Under the pieces are notes generated by a model, which saw only the letters and a program-made list of their open reading frames with translations, had not been told where the DNA came from and ran no database searches. Both the position numbers and the translations under genes were made by a program. 5,698 nt of DNA, taken from NCBI GenBank assembly GCA_002354135.1, contig DEKZ01000169.1, positions 2,572 to 8,269 on the forward strand, read 5' to 3'. Shown piece by piece: positions 1-5,698 of this stretch. The DNA is from Massilia sp. UBA2709 (lineage in GTDB: Bacteria; Pseudomonadota; Gammaproteobacteria; Burkholderiales; Burkholderiaceae_D). Position 1 is the stretch's first letter; each line of letters begins with the position of its first letter.

Positions 1-3000
1 AGGGCGAGCTGGCGCTGGGCCTTGAAGCCGAAGTCGACCATCGCCTTGCGCGTGGCGTTAATCGTCGTCGGATCGGTCGCGTTCAGGAAGAACATGGCCG
101 CGCGGTTGGCCGGCTTGAAGCTGCGCTTGTCCATCTTGCGCAGCAGGTTACGCATGTTCATCGAGACGTCGCCGAAGTCGATGTTCACCGGGCACGGGGT
201 CACGCACTTGTGGCACACGGTGCAGTGGTCCGACACGTCCTCGAATTCTTCCCAGTGGCGGATCGAGACGCCGCGGCGGGTCTGCTCTTCGTACAGGAAG
301 GCTTCGATCAGGGCGGACGTCGCCAGGATCTTGTCGCGCGGCGAGTACAGCAGGTTCGACTGCGGCACGTGGGTGGTGCAGACCGGCTTGCACTTCCCGC
401 AGCGCAGGCAGTCCTTGATGCTGTTGGCGATCTCGCCGATGTCGCTCTGCTGCATGATCAGCGACTCGTGGCCCATCAGGCCGAAGGACGGCGTGTAGGC
501 GTTGCGCAGGTCGGCATGGGCGCCTTCCAGGTTCAGGAGCTTGCCCTTGTTGAAGCGGCCTTCCGGGTCGATGCGCAGCTTGTAGTCGCGGAACTCGCCG
601 ATCTCCTCATCCGTCAGGAATTCCAGCTTGGTGATGCCGATGCCGTGTTCGCCCGAGATCACGCCGTCGAGCGAACGCGCCAGCTTCATGATGCGCTCGA
701 CCGCCTGGTGGGCGTCCTGCAGCATCGCGTAGTCGTCCGAGTTCACCGGCAGGTTCGTATGGACGTTGCCGTCGCCCGCGTGCATGTGCAGGGCCACGAA
801 CACGCGCGAGCGCAGCACCCGCTTGTGGATGGCGCTGCACTCGTCGAGGATGCACTTGTAGGCCGCGCCGTTGAAGATCTGGCGCAGCGGCGCGCGCAGT
901 TCGTTCTTCCACGAGACGCGCAGCGTATGGTCCTGGACCACGTCGAAGAGCAGCGCGTCCGGCTGGGTGCCGATGCGCTGGTCGATCACGGCGGACAGCT
1001 GGCCCAGGCCCAGTTCGTCGAGCTTCGGATGCACGGCGCGCAGCGGCTGGTCGAGGTTGGCCAGCACATAGGCCCAGCGTGCGCCGACCTTTTCCACCAG
1101 CTCGATGGCCTGTTGCGGGCGGTCGCCCATGATCTCGTCGCGCGCGACCGTGTCGCCGGTGGCGTCGTCGCTCTTCTCCAGCGGCAGGTTGCCGCCCGAG
1201 AGATAGGTATGCAGTCGCTCGACCAGCTGCAGCTTGTTCTTGATCGACAGCTCGACGTTGATGCGCTCGATGCCGTCGGTGTACTCGCCCATGCGGTTCA
1301 GCGGGATGACGACGTCTTCGTTGATCTTGAAGGCGTTGGTGTGGCGGGCAATGGCCGCGGTGCGGGCGCGGTCCAGCCAGAATTTCTTGCGCGCTTCCGG
1401 GCTGACGGCGATGAAACCCTCGCCGACGCGGGTGTTCGCGATGCGCACCACTTCCGAGGCGGCCAGCGCCACCGCGTTTTCGTCGTCGCCCACGATGTCG
1501 CCGAACAGCGCCATTTTAGGGAGCGTGCCGCGCTTCGATTTGGTGGCATAGCCGACCGCGCGCAGGTAGCGCTCGTCCAGGTGCTCCAGGCCCGCCAGGC
1601 GCAGGGTGGCGAATTCCGGCTTGCCGCTCTTCGGCAGGCTGTCGAGGTAATCCTTGATCTCGACGATCGACGGGATCGCATCGCGCGCCTGGCCGAAGAA
1701 TTCCAGCGCCACGGTGCGCGTGTACTTCGGCATCTTGTGCAGGATCCAGCGGCTCGAGGTGATCAGGCCATCCGTGCCCTCTTTCTGGATGCCCGGCAGG
1801 CCGGCCAGGAATTTGTCGGTCACGTCCTTGCCCAGGCCTTCCTTGCGGAACTTGCGGCCCTCGATGGTCAGAGTCTCGGTGCGGAACGGCTCGCCCCTGG
1901 CGCCGCCCTTCACGGCCGGGTGGGTCCATTCGAGCTTGAAGGTGGCGACCGGCGCATCGTGGATCTTGGACAGGTTGTGGTCCATGCGCGTCACTTCCAG
2001 CCAGTCGCCGTTCGGGTCGACCATGCGCCAGGACGCCAGGTTGTCGAGCGCCGTGCCCCACAGGACGGCCTTCTTGCCGCCCGCGTTCATCGCGATGTTC
2101 CCGCCGATGCAGGAAGCGTGGGCCGAGGTCGGGTCGACCGCGAATACGAAGCCGGCCTTTTCGGCCGCCTGCGAGACGCGCTGGGTGACCACGCCGGCGC
2201 CGGTGTGGATGGTCGCGTAGTCGCGGTCCACGCCGGGCAGGCGGGTCATTTCGACCTCGCCCAGGGCGATCAGCTTTTCGGTGTTGATCACGGCCGACAT
2301 GGCGGTGAGGGGAATCGCGCCCCCGGTATAGCCGGTGCCGCCGCCGCGCGGGATGATGGTCAGTCCGAGCTCGATGCAGCCTTTCACGAGGCCGGCCATC
2401 TCTTCCTCGCTGTCCGGCAGGATCACGAGGAAGGGATACTCGACGCGCCAGTCGGTGGCGTCGGTCACGTGCGAGACGCGGTGCATGCCGTCGAAGCGGA
2501 TGTTGCGTTTATCCGTGTAGGCGCCGAGCACGGTGCGGGCGCGGCGCCGAAGATCGTACATGTCGCGGAATTCGCGGCCGAAGTCGTCGACGGCCTTGCG
2601 GGCGGCCTGCAGCAGCTGCTCGACGGCGGCGCTGCGCGCGGCGGCCGTCTCGGCGTCGCCTTCAGTCGCGTCAACCGTGATGCGGCGCTTGTCGACTTCG
2701 GCCAGGCGGTGGTGCAGCGCGTCGATCAGCTTCTGGCGGCGCTTCGGGTTGTCCAGCAGGTCGTCCTGCAGGTAGGGATTGCGGCGCACCACCCAGATAT
2801 CGCCCAGCACTTCGTACAGCATGCGCGCCGAGCGCCCGGTCTGGCGCGCGCCGCGCAGCTCGTCGAGCAGCTTCCAGGACGACTCACCCAGCAGGCGGAT
2901 CACGATCTCGCGGTCGGAGAACGAGGTGTAGTTGTAGGGGATTTCGCGCAGGCGTGCCGGCGCGTTGTCGGCGAGGAGCGTGTGGATATGTGCTGGGGCG

Positions 3001-3005
3001 TTCAT
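1..3005 (-). CDS. FAD-linked D-2-hydroxyacid dehydrogenase with two Fe-S motifs (5' part; C-terminus off the left edge)
   Basis: Reading the minus strand from ATG at 3005 gives 1001 codons with no stop, starting MNAPAHIHTLLADN. Residues 1 to about 150 form a charged, helical domain (REIPYNYTSFSDREI near 21) that fits the DUF3683 type. The FAD-binding core (about 187-330) has PRGGGTGYTGG at 219-229 and DPTSAHASCIGGN at 291-303. The FAD-oxidase C-terminal region (about 560-815) has H742-x-GDGN-x-H749 and E786-H787-G788; in human D2HGDH the equivalent two His and Glu bind zinc. Two cluster motifs follow: C866/C869/C872/C876 and C928/C931/C934/C938-Pro. By family, it likely oxidises a D-2-hydroxyacid such as D-lactate or D-2-hydroxyglutarate; the substrate cannot be read from sequence. 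Related large proteins, as I recall, are about 1,300 residues and end in cysteine-rich CCG domains, so roughly 300 residues are probably missing at the edge. An in-frame ATG at 3044 adds 13 residues, but MNAPAH looks like the family start; neither has a clear Shine-Dalgarno sequence. No frameshift seen. Confidence 0.95.
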   Translation of the reverse strand, partial: MNAPAHIHTLLADNAPARLREIPYNYTSFSDREIVIRLLGESSWKLLDELRGARQTGRSARMLYEVLGDIWVVRRNPYLQDDLLDNPKRRQKLIDALHHRLAEVDKRRITVDATEGDAETAAARSAAVEQLLQAARKAVDDFGREFRDMYDLRRRARTVLGAYTDKRNIRFDGMHRVSHVTDATDWRVEYPFLVILPDSEEEMAGLVKGCIELGLTIIPRGGGTGYTGGAIPLTAMSAVINTEKLIALGEVEMTRLPGVDRDYATIHTGAGVVTQRVSQAAEKAGFVFAVDPTSAHASCIGGNIAMNAGGKKAVLWGTALDNLASWRMVDPNGDWLEVTRMDHNLSKIHDAPVATFKLEWTHPAVKGGARGEPFRTETLTIEGRKFRKEGLGKDVTDKFLAGLPGIQKEGTDGLITSSRWILHKMPKYTRTVALEFFGQARDAIPSIVEIKDYLDSLPKSGKPEFATLRLAGLEHLDERYLRAVGYATKSKRGTLPKMALFGDIVGDDENAVALAASEVVRIANTRVGEGFIAVSPEARKKFWLDRARTAAIARHTNAFKINEDVVIPLNRMGEYTDGIERINVELSIKNKLQLVERLHTYLSGGNLPLEKSDDATGDTVARDEIMGDRPQQAIELVEKVGARWAYVLANLDQPLRAVHPKLDELGLGQLSAVIDQRIGTQPDALLFDVVQDHTLRVSWKNELRAPLRQIFNGAAYKCILDECSAIHKRVLRSRVFVALHMHAGDGNVHTNLPVNSDDYAMLQDAHQAVERIMKLARSLDGVISGEHGIGITKLEFLTDEEIGEFRDYKLRIDPEGRFNKGKLLNLEGAHADLRNAYTPSFGLMGHESLIMQQSDIGEIANSIKDCLRCGKCKPVCTTHVPQSNLLYSPRDKILATSALIEAFLYEEQTRRGVSIRHWEEFEDVSDHCTVCHKCVTPCPVNIDFGDVSMNMRNLLRKMDKRSFKPANRAAMFFLNATDPTTINATRKAMVDFGFKAQRQLA

Positions 3006-3042
3006 GGATGAGATGAGGATTGGACTGGCCCGAAGGACAATC

Positions 3043-3135
3043 ATTCTAGCTTATTGCGGCGCACAACGCTGGGCTGCGGGGATTTGCCCCGGAAGGCGCA
3101 AGCAACAAAATATGCCCAAGAGCTTGCCTATGCAA
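3043..3135 (-). promoter_or_regulatory. Candidate promoter region for the FAD/Fe-S dehydrogenase gene
   Basis: Two sigma-70-like options face the dehydrogenase gene. One is TTGCAT (3135-3130, minus strand) and TATTTT (3112-3107), exactly 17 bases apart; they match the consensus at 3 of 6 and 4 of 6 positions and would give a leader of about 95 bases containing the CGGGG/CCCCG hairpin. The other is TAGAAT (3048-3043), 5 of 6 to the -10 consensus, but with no convincing -35 box. If the second is used, transcription would begin near 3036, which excludes the ATG at 3044 and favours the 3005 start. Both are pattern matches only. Confidence 0.25.
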
Positions 3136-3232
3136 ATTTCGTTTGCAAGAGGATGCCTGCGGGCACCAAAAATGTGCCTCTGTACAAACCGATCCGAATC
3201 GCATGTGGCCCTTCGGCGTCTGCATCAGGACC

Positions 3233-3298
3233 GTAGGGTGGGCGGCTATACCCGACGGCTTGCGGACACGCGGCAGGCGCGCCGCCCACGCGTTCAAC
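3233..3298 (+). repeat. REP-like intergenic repeat, long copy (element A)
   Basis: Element A reads in modules: GTAGGGTG (3233-3240), ACGGCTT (3255-3261), then a 20-base end module at 3279-3298 that finishes in GCCCACGCGTTCAAC. The same three modules occur in the same order in element B on the other strand. Within A, GTGGGCGGC (3238-3246) is the exact reverse complement of GCCGCCCAC (3281-3289), so it can fold on its own as a 9-base-pair stem around a 34-base loop. The GTAGGGTGGGC...GCCCACGCG pattern resembles short interspersed repeats I recall from other proteobacterial genomes; that recollection is unverified. No transposase gene is in the window. Confidence 0.7.
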
Positions 3299-3352
3299 GA
3301 ACAAATGAACCGTCGCGGCATTGCATCGGATGGTTGAACGCGTGGGCGGCGC
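3279..3352. repeat. Perfect 20-base inverted repeat formed by elements A and B
   Basis: Bases 3279-3298 and 3333-3352 are exact reverse complements around a 34-base spacer. Transcribed from either strand they could fold into a long GC-rich hairpin. It lies downstream of yqaA and upstream of the dehydrogenase, so it could limit read-through between them or protect the yqaA transcript's 3' end. No run of T follows the stem on the minus strand, so it does not look like a classical intrinsic terminator. The left arm can pair either with the right arm or, over 9 bases, with 3238-3246, giving two mutually exclusive folds. Confidence 0.85.
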
Positions 3353-3369
3353 AAAAGCCGTCACCCTGC
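3333..3369 (-). repeat. REP-like intergenic repeat, short copy in inverted orientation (element B)
   Basis: Read on the minus strand, B is GCAGGGTG (3369-3362), ACGGCTT (3361-3355), two T residues (3354-3353) and the 20-base end module (3352-3333) identical to that of element A. Compared with A it lacks the 14 bases between the first two modules and about 15 of the 17 between the last two, and has one substitution (GCAGGGTG for GTAGGGTG). It ends 30 bases past the yqaA stop codon. The modular match supports B being a shortened relative of A rather than a chance palindrome. Confidence 0.65.
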
Positions 3370-3399
3370 ATCCGTTCGCGTGGACCCGCCCATCCTATG

Positions 3400-3903
3400 T
3401 CAGCCCGTAACCTGCGTGATCATGTCACCGATCCGCTTCCAGAACCCGTCCGGCACGTACAGCAGCGCCGCCGTCATGGTGAGATAGCGCCCGAATTTGC
3501 CGATGGCCATGTACATCACGCTGGGCCAGAACGGCAGGTGCAGCCAGCCGGCCAGGGTGCACAGCGGGTCGCCGATGCCGGGCACCCAGGACAGCAGCAT
3601 GGTCTTGGCGCCGAAGCGGCGCAGCCAGCCGAACCAGCGGCTCTGGCGCTCCTTCGCAAACGCGATCTTGGCGCGGTAGCCGATGGCGTAGTCGACGGCG
3701 CCGCCCAGCGTGTTGCCGAGGGTGGCGACCAGGATGGCCGGCCAGAACATCGCCTCGTTCGCCTTCACGACGGCGAACACGGCCGGCTCGGAACCGAGCG
3801 GCACCAGGGTGGCGGAGACGAAAGCGATGAGGAATACCGACGTGAGCCCGACTGTGGGAGCGGAGAGGACCTTCAGCAGCCAGAGGACAGCGGTTTCGAT
3901 CAT
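3400..3903 (-). CDS. yqaA: YqaA-type membrane protein of the DedA/SNARE-associated superfamily
   Basis: A 167-residue integral membrane protein. It matches E. coli YqaA as I remember it: SATLVPLGSE (30-39), LGNTLGG (62-68), RRFGAKTMLLSW (95-106), GDPLCTLAGW (111-120) and GKFGRY (135-140) all have counterparts in order. E. coli YqaA is about 142 residues; this one is longer mainly at the N- and C-termini. Hydrophobic stretches lie near 18-46, 53-76, 99-122 and 126-149, with a basic loop at 77-96. It belongs to the inner membrane. DedA relatives have been linked to lipid flipping and proton-driven homeostasis, but YqaA's own substrate is not established and cannot be read here. The ATG at 3903 has no clear Shine-Dalgarno sequence (CCCCCG precedes it); with the promoter proposed at 3931-3959 the leader would be only about 20 bases. 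The gene ends in TGA, followed by the inverted repeats, and is divergent from ilvA. Codon use matches its neighbours. Confidence 0.9.
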   Translation of the reverse strand: MIETAVLWLLKVLSAPTVGLTSVFLIAFVSATLVPLGSEPAVFAVVKANEAMFWPAILVATLGNTLGGAVDYAIGYRAKIAFAKERQSRWFGWLRRFGAKTMLLSWVPGIGDPLCTLAGWLHLPFWPSVMYMAIGKFGRYLTMTAALLYVPDGFWKRIGDMITQVTG

Positions 3904-3930
3904 CGGGGGAACGTGAAGTTAGAGCTGTCC

Positions 3931-3959
3931 ATTATAATGAGGAAAACCCATCGCTTCGA
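3931..3959 (-). promoter_or_regulatory. Candidate sigma-70 promoter for yqaA
   Basis: On the minus strand, an exact TATAAT lies at 3936-3931. TCGAAG (3959-3954) sits 17 bases upstream and matches the -35 consensus at 3 of 6 positions. Transcription would start near 3924, about 20 bases before the yqaA ATG. The perfect -10 in otherwise GC-rich DNA and the correct distance to the gene are the support; the -35 is weak. Confidence 0.5.
3933..3938 (+). promoter_or_regulatory. Candidate -10 element for ilvA
   Basis: An exact TATAAT on the plus strand overlaps the yqaA -10 on the other strand by four bases, because ATTATAAT contains the hexamer in both directions. It would give ilvA a leader of about 140 bases. 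No recognisable -35 element lies 15 to 19 bases upstream and there is no extended TGn motif, so the plus-strand copy may be a by-product of the minus-strand promoter unless an activator is involved. Confidence 0.35.
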
Positions 3960-3961
3960 CA

Positions 3962-3997
3962 CGATACGACGAGCCTGCGACCCAGCGCTTCGTATCG
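3962..3997 (+). other. Inverted repeat in the ilvA leader
   Basis: CGATACGA (3962-3969) and TCGTATCG (3990-3997) are exact reverse complements separated by 20 bases. They lie between the proposed ilvA -10 and the start codon, so they could form a leader hairpin or act as a DNA operator. There is no following T-run and I see no leader peptide rich in Ile, Leu or Val codons, so classical attenuation is not supported. Confidence 0.4.
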
Positions 3998-4085
3998 GCT
4001 GCACGCCTCGGCTACCCAACCCGGGAAACACAGTCTCGCGTCACCGGAACCAGGACACTGGCTTTTGAATTCTCCTTTCCCGACC

Positions 4086-5618
4086 ATGACCACCGACTAC
4101 CTGAAGAAAATCCTGACCGCCCGCGTCTACGACGTCGCCCAGGAAACCCCGCTCGAGCTGGCCCCTACCCTGTCCCAGCGCTTCGCCAACCGCATCTATT
4201 TCAAGCGCGAGGACATGCAGAGCGTGTTCAGCTTCAAGCTGCGCGGCGCCTACAACAAGATGGCCCACCTGTCGCCGGAAGCCCTGAAGCGCGGCGTGAT
4301 CTGCGCCTCGGCCGGCAACCACGCCCAGGGTGTCGCCCTGTCGGCCGCGCGCCTCGGCTGCCGCGCCCTGGTCGTGATGCCGACCACCACGCCGCAGGTG
4401 AAAATCGACGCGGTGAAGGCGCGCGGCGGCCCGGCGGTCGAAGTGGTGCTGCATGGCGACTCGTACACCGACGCCTACAACCACGCGCTCACGCTGGAAC
4501 GCGAACAGAAGCTCACCTTCGTCCACCCCTTCGACGACCCAGACGTCATTGCCGGCCAGGGCACCATCGCGATGGAGATCCTGCGCCAGCACTCGGGCCC
4601 GATCCACGCGATCTTCGTGGCCATCGGCGGCGGCGGCCTGATCTCGGGCATCGGCGCCTACGTGAAAGCGGTGCGCCCGGACATCAAGGTGATCGGCGTG
4701 CAGACCATCGATTCGGACGCGATGGCGAAGAGTTTGAAAGCGGGCGAGCGCGTAACGCTACCCGACGTCGGCCTGTTCTCGGACGGCACCGCGGTGCGCC
4801 TGGTGGGCGAAGAGACCTTCCGCGTGGCGAAGGAAGTCGTGGACGAAATCATCCTGGTCGACACCGACGCCATCTGCGCCGCGATCCAGGACGTGTTCCA
4901 GGACACTCGCAGCATCCTCGAGCCGGCCGGCGCCCTGGCCGTGGCCGGCGCCAAGGCCTATGTCGAACGCTCGCAGATGGGGCGCCAGCCGGTGAAGAAC
5001 GAGACCCTGGTGGCGGTCGCCTGCGGCGCCAACATGAATTTCGACCGCCTGCGCTTCGTGGCCGAGCGCGCCGAGCTGGGCGAAGCGCGCGAAGCCGTGT
5101 TCGCGGTCACGATTCCCGAGCAGCGCGGCAGCTTCCGCCGCTTCTGCTCGCTGGTCGGCCCGCGCAACGTTACCGAGTTCAATTACCGCATCAGCGACGA
5201 GCGCCAGGCCCATGTGTTCGTGGGCGTGCAGGTCGGCAGCCGCGGCGAATCAAGCCTGCTGGCGCGCACCTTCGAACAGCACGACTTCCGCACCCTCGAC
5301 CTGACCCACGACGAACTGGCCAAGCTGCACATCCGCCACCTGGTCGGCGGCAAAAGCGCGCTGGCCCACGACGAGCTGCTGTACCGCTTCGAGTTCCCCG
5401 AGCGCCCCGGCGCCCTGATGCGCTTCCTGGACAGCATGGCGCCGAACTGGAACATCTCGCTGTTCCACTACCGGAACCAGGGCGGCGACGTCGGCCGCAT
5501 CCTGGTCGGCCTGCAGGTGCCGGCGGGCGAGATGGACGAGTTCAGGCAGTTCCTGGCGACGCTGGGCTACCGGTACTGGGACGAGAGCGCGAATCCGGTC
5601 TATAAACTGTTCCTGTGA
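4086..5618 (+). CDS. ilvA: Threonine ammonia-lyase, biosynthetic (threonine deaminase)
   Basis: This PLP enzyme converts L-threonine to 2-oxobutanoate and ammonia, the first committed step of isoleucine synthesis, in the cytoplasm. The 510-residue product is close to E. coli IlvA (514). The catalytic domain spans about 1-325: SFKLRGAYN at 49-57 contains the PLP-binding lysine K51, SAGNHAQG at 75-82 contacts the substrate and cofactor, GGGG at 181-184 holds the PLP phosphate, and C313 in ACGANMN lies near the pyridine ring nitrogen. Two ACT-like regulatory domains follow, at about 335-405 and 430-507, each opening with a typical turn (IPEQRGSF at 343-350, FPERPGA at 437-443). In this family such domains bind isoleucine (inhibitor) and valine (activator), which marks it as the biosynthetic rather than the short catabolic form. 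Start: ATG at 4086 fits the family N-terminus but lacks a Shine-Dalgarno sequence. A TTG at 4065 adds seven residues and has AGGA at 4052-4055 nine bases upstream, so it remains possible. Divergent from yqaA; appears intact. Confidence 0.97.
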   Translation: MTTDYLKKILTARVYDVAQETPLELAPTLSQRFANRIYFKREDMQSVFSFKLRGAYNKMAHLSPEALKRGVICASAGNHAQGVALSAARLGCRALVVMPTTTPQVKIDAVKARGGPAVEVVLHGDSYTDAYNHALTLEREQKLTFVHPFDDPDVIAGQGTIAMEILRQHSGPIHAIFVAIGGGGLISGIGAYVKAVRPDIKVIGVQTIDSDAMAKSLKAGERVTLPDVGLFSDGTAVRLVGEETFRVAKEVVDEIILVDTDAICAAIQDVFQDTRSILEPAGALAVAGAKAYVERSQMGRQPVKNETLVAVACGANMNFDRLRFVAERAELGEAREAVFAVTIPEQRGSFRRFCSLVGPRNVTEFNYRISDERQAHVFVGVQVGSRGESSLLARTFEQHDFRTLDLTHDELAKLHIRHLVGGKSALAHDELLYRFEFPERPGALMRFLDSMAPNWNISLFHYRNQGGDVGRILVGLQVPAGEMDEFRQFLATLGYRYWDESANPVYKLFL

Positions 5619-5698
5619 TGGCTTGGGCACTATCCTGCGCCTGAGGACGTGGGGCTGTTGCCTGAACCGTTATGGGTGTTCGTGATCCGCGTGGGCTC
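5619..5698. other. Sequence after ilvA, no gene supported
   Basis: Eighty bases follow the ilvA stop codon to the window edge. I find no clear terminator hairpin with a T-run. An ATG overlapping the stop (5618) opens only an eight-codon frame. An ATG near 5672 stays open to the edge for nine codons (MGVRDPRGL), too short to judge. The last bases include CGCGTGGGC (5688-5696), which matches nine bases of the repeat end module at 3333-3352, but a nine-base match in GC-rich DNA can be chance. Confidence 0.5.

Larger units (their letters stand above)
3006..3399. other. Non-coding gap between the dehydrogenase gene and yqaA
   Basis: This 394-base stretch lies upstream of the dehydrogenase and downstream of yqaA, both on the minus strand. 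It splits into two parts. Roughly 3100-3215 is visibly richer in A/T than the genes and contains promoter-like hexamers and short inverted repeats (TGCAAA at 3131-3136 with TTTGCA at 3142-3147; GCAAGC at 3098-3103 with GCTTGC at 3122-3127). A 5-base-pair hairpin, CGGGG at 3077-3081 with CCCCG at 3087-3091, sits closer to the gene. From 3233 to 3369 the DNA is a pair of inverted repeat elements, listed separately. Several short open frames cross this stretch on both strands, but none resembles a protein I know and they run through the palindrome, so I call it non-coding. Confidence 0.8.

Noticed and set aside
1516..2061. A 181-codon minus-strand frame inside the dehydrogenase gene.
   Set aside because: It is out of frame with the dehydrogenase reading, which is uninterrupted across this interval and carries the family motifs.
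210..3011. A 933-codon open frame on the plus strand across almost the whole left half.
   Set aside because: It is the antisense shadow of the minus-strand dehydrogenase. The minus-strand frame encodes FAD, metal and Fe-S motifs in the right order, while this product is Val/Ala/His/Asp-rich low-complexity sequence with no recognisable domain, as expected opposite G/C-biased codons.
3279..3352. The 20-base inverted repeat as a classical rho-independent terminator or as a CRISPR unit.
   Set aside because: No T-run follows the stem in the relevant direction, and there are only two copies in inverted orientation with no regularly spaced direct repeats.
3046..3364. Several short open frames (60-105 codons) on both strands in the gap between the dehydrogenase and yqaA.
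   Set aside because: They overlap each other and most run into the palindromic repeats, they lack convincing ribosome sites, and none looks like a known small protein.
2965..4068. A 367-codon plus-strand open frame running through the non-coding gap, antisense to yqaA and up to ilvA.
   Set aside because: It crosses the inverted-repeat pair, lies opposite a clear YqaA coding sequence, and its product (Arg/Pro/His-rich) resembles no family I know.
4041..4607. A 188-codon minus-strand frame opposite the start of ilvA.
   Set aside because: It is antisense to the PLP-lysine and SAGNHAQG region of ilvA and has no recognisable protein features.
5250..5630. A 126-codon minus-strand frame at the end of ilvA that might be a convergent gene.
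   Set aside because: It is almost entirely antisense to the second ACT domain of ilvA and its product is compositionally biased with no recognised motif.

Overview
The window looks like ordinary chromosome from a GC-rich betaproteobacterium, most likely Burkholderiales and plausibly Oxalobacteraceae (Massilia/Duganella-like). The reasons are strong G/C third-position bias, a very large fused FAD/iron-sulfur dehydrogenase of a type I associate with that group, and a two-ACT-domain threonine deaminase whose N-terminus (MTTDYLKKILTARVYDVA) resembles betaproteobacterial versions. The taxon is an inference from remembered protein families, not from a search.

Layout. (1) Positions 1-3005, minus strand: a long 5' portion of a multidomain FAD-linked dehydrogenase that runs off the left edge (1001 complete codons, no stop reached). 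It carries an N-terminal domain probably of the DUF3683 type, a GlcD/D-lactate-dehydrogenase-like FAD-binding core, the metal/substrate motif HxGDGNxH plus EHG, and two CxxCxxCxxxC iron-sulfur motifs. Because no stop codon lies in the window, this gene is easy to miss, and a long open frame on the opposite strand could be mistaken for it. (2) Positions 3006-3399: a 394-base non-coding stretch with a lower-GC, promoter-like segment near the dehydrogenase and a repeat pair made of two related elements facing each other, sharing a perfect 20-base inverted repeat. (3) Positions 3400-3903, minus strand: a small membrane protein of the YqaA branch of the DedA/SNARE-associated family. (4) Positions 3904-4085: a divergent promoter region in which exact TATAAT hexamers overlap on opposite strands. 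(5) Positions 4086-5618, plus strand: ilvA, biosynthetic threonine ammonia-lyase, apparently intact. (6) Positions 5619-5698: the trailing 80 bases, with no supportable gene.

How the genes relate. ilvA commits threonine to isoleucine synthesis. The FAD/Fe-S dehydrogenase probably oxidises a D-2-hydroxyacid and passes electrons on through its clusters. YqaA is a membrane protein of unclear role. yqaA and ilvA are divergent and share an upstream region. yqaA and the dehydrogenase point the same way, but 394 bases and a repeat pair separate them, so a simple operon is unlikely. I see no phage, transposase, CRISPR, defence or biosynthetic-cluster content. The most unusual non-coding structure is the repeat pair at 3233-3369.
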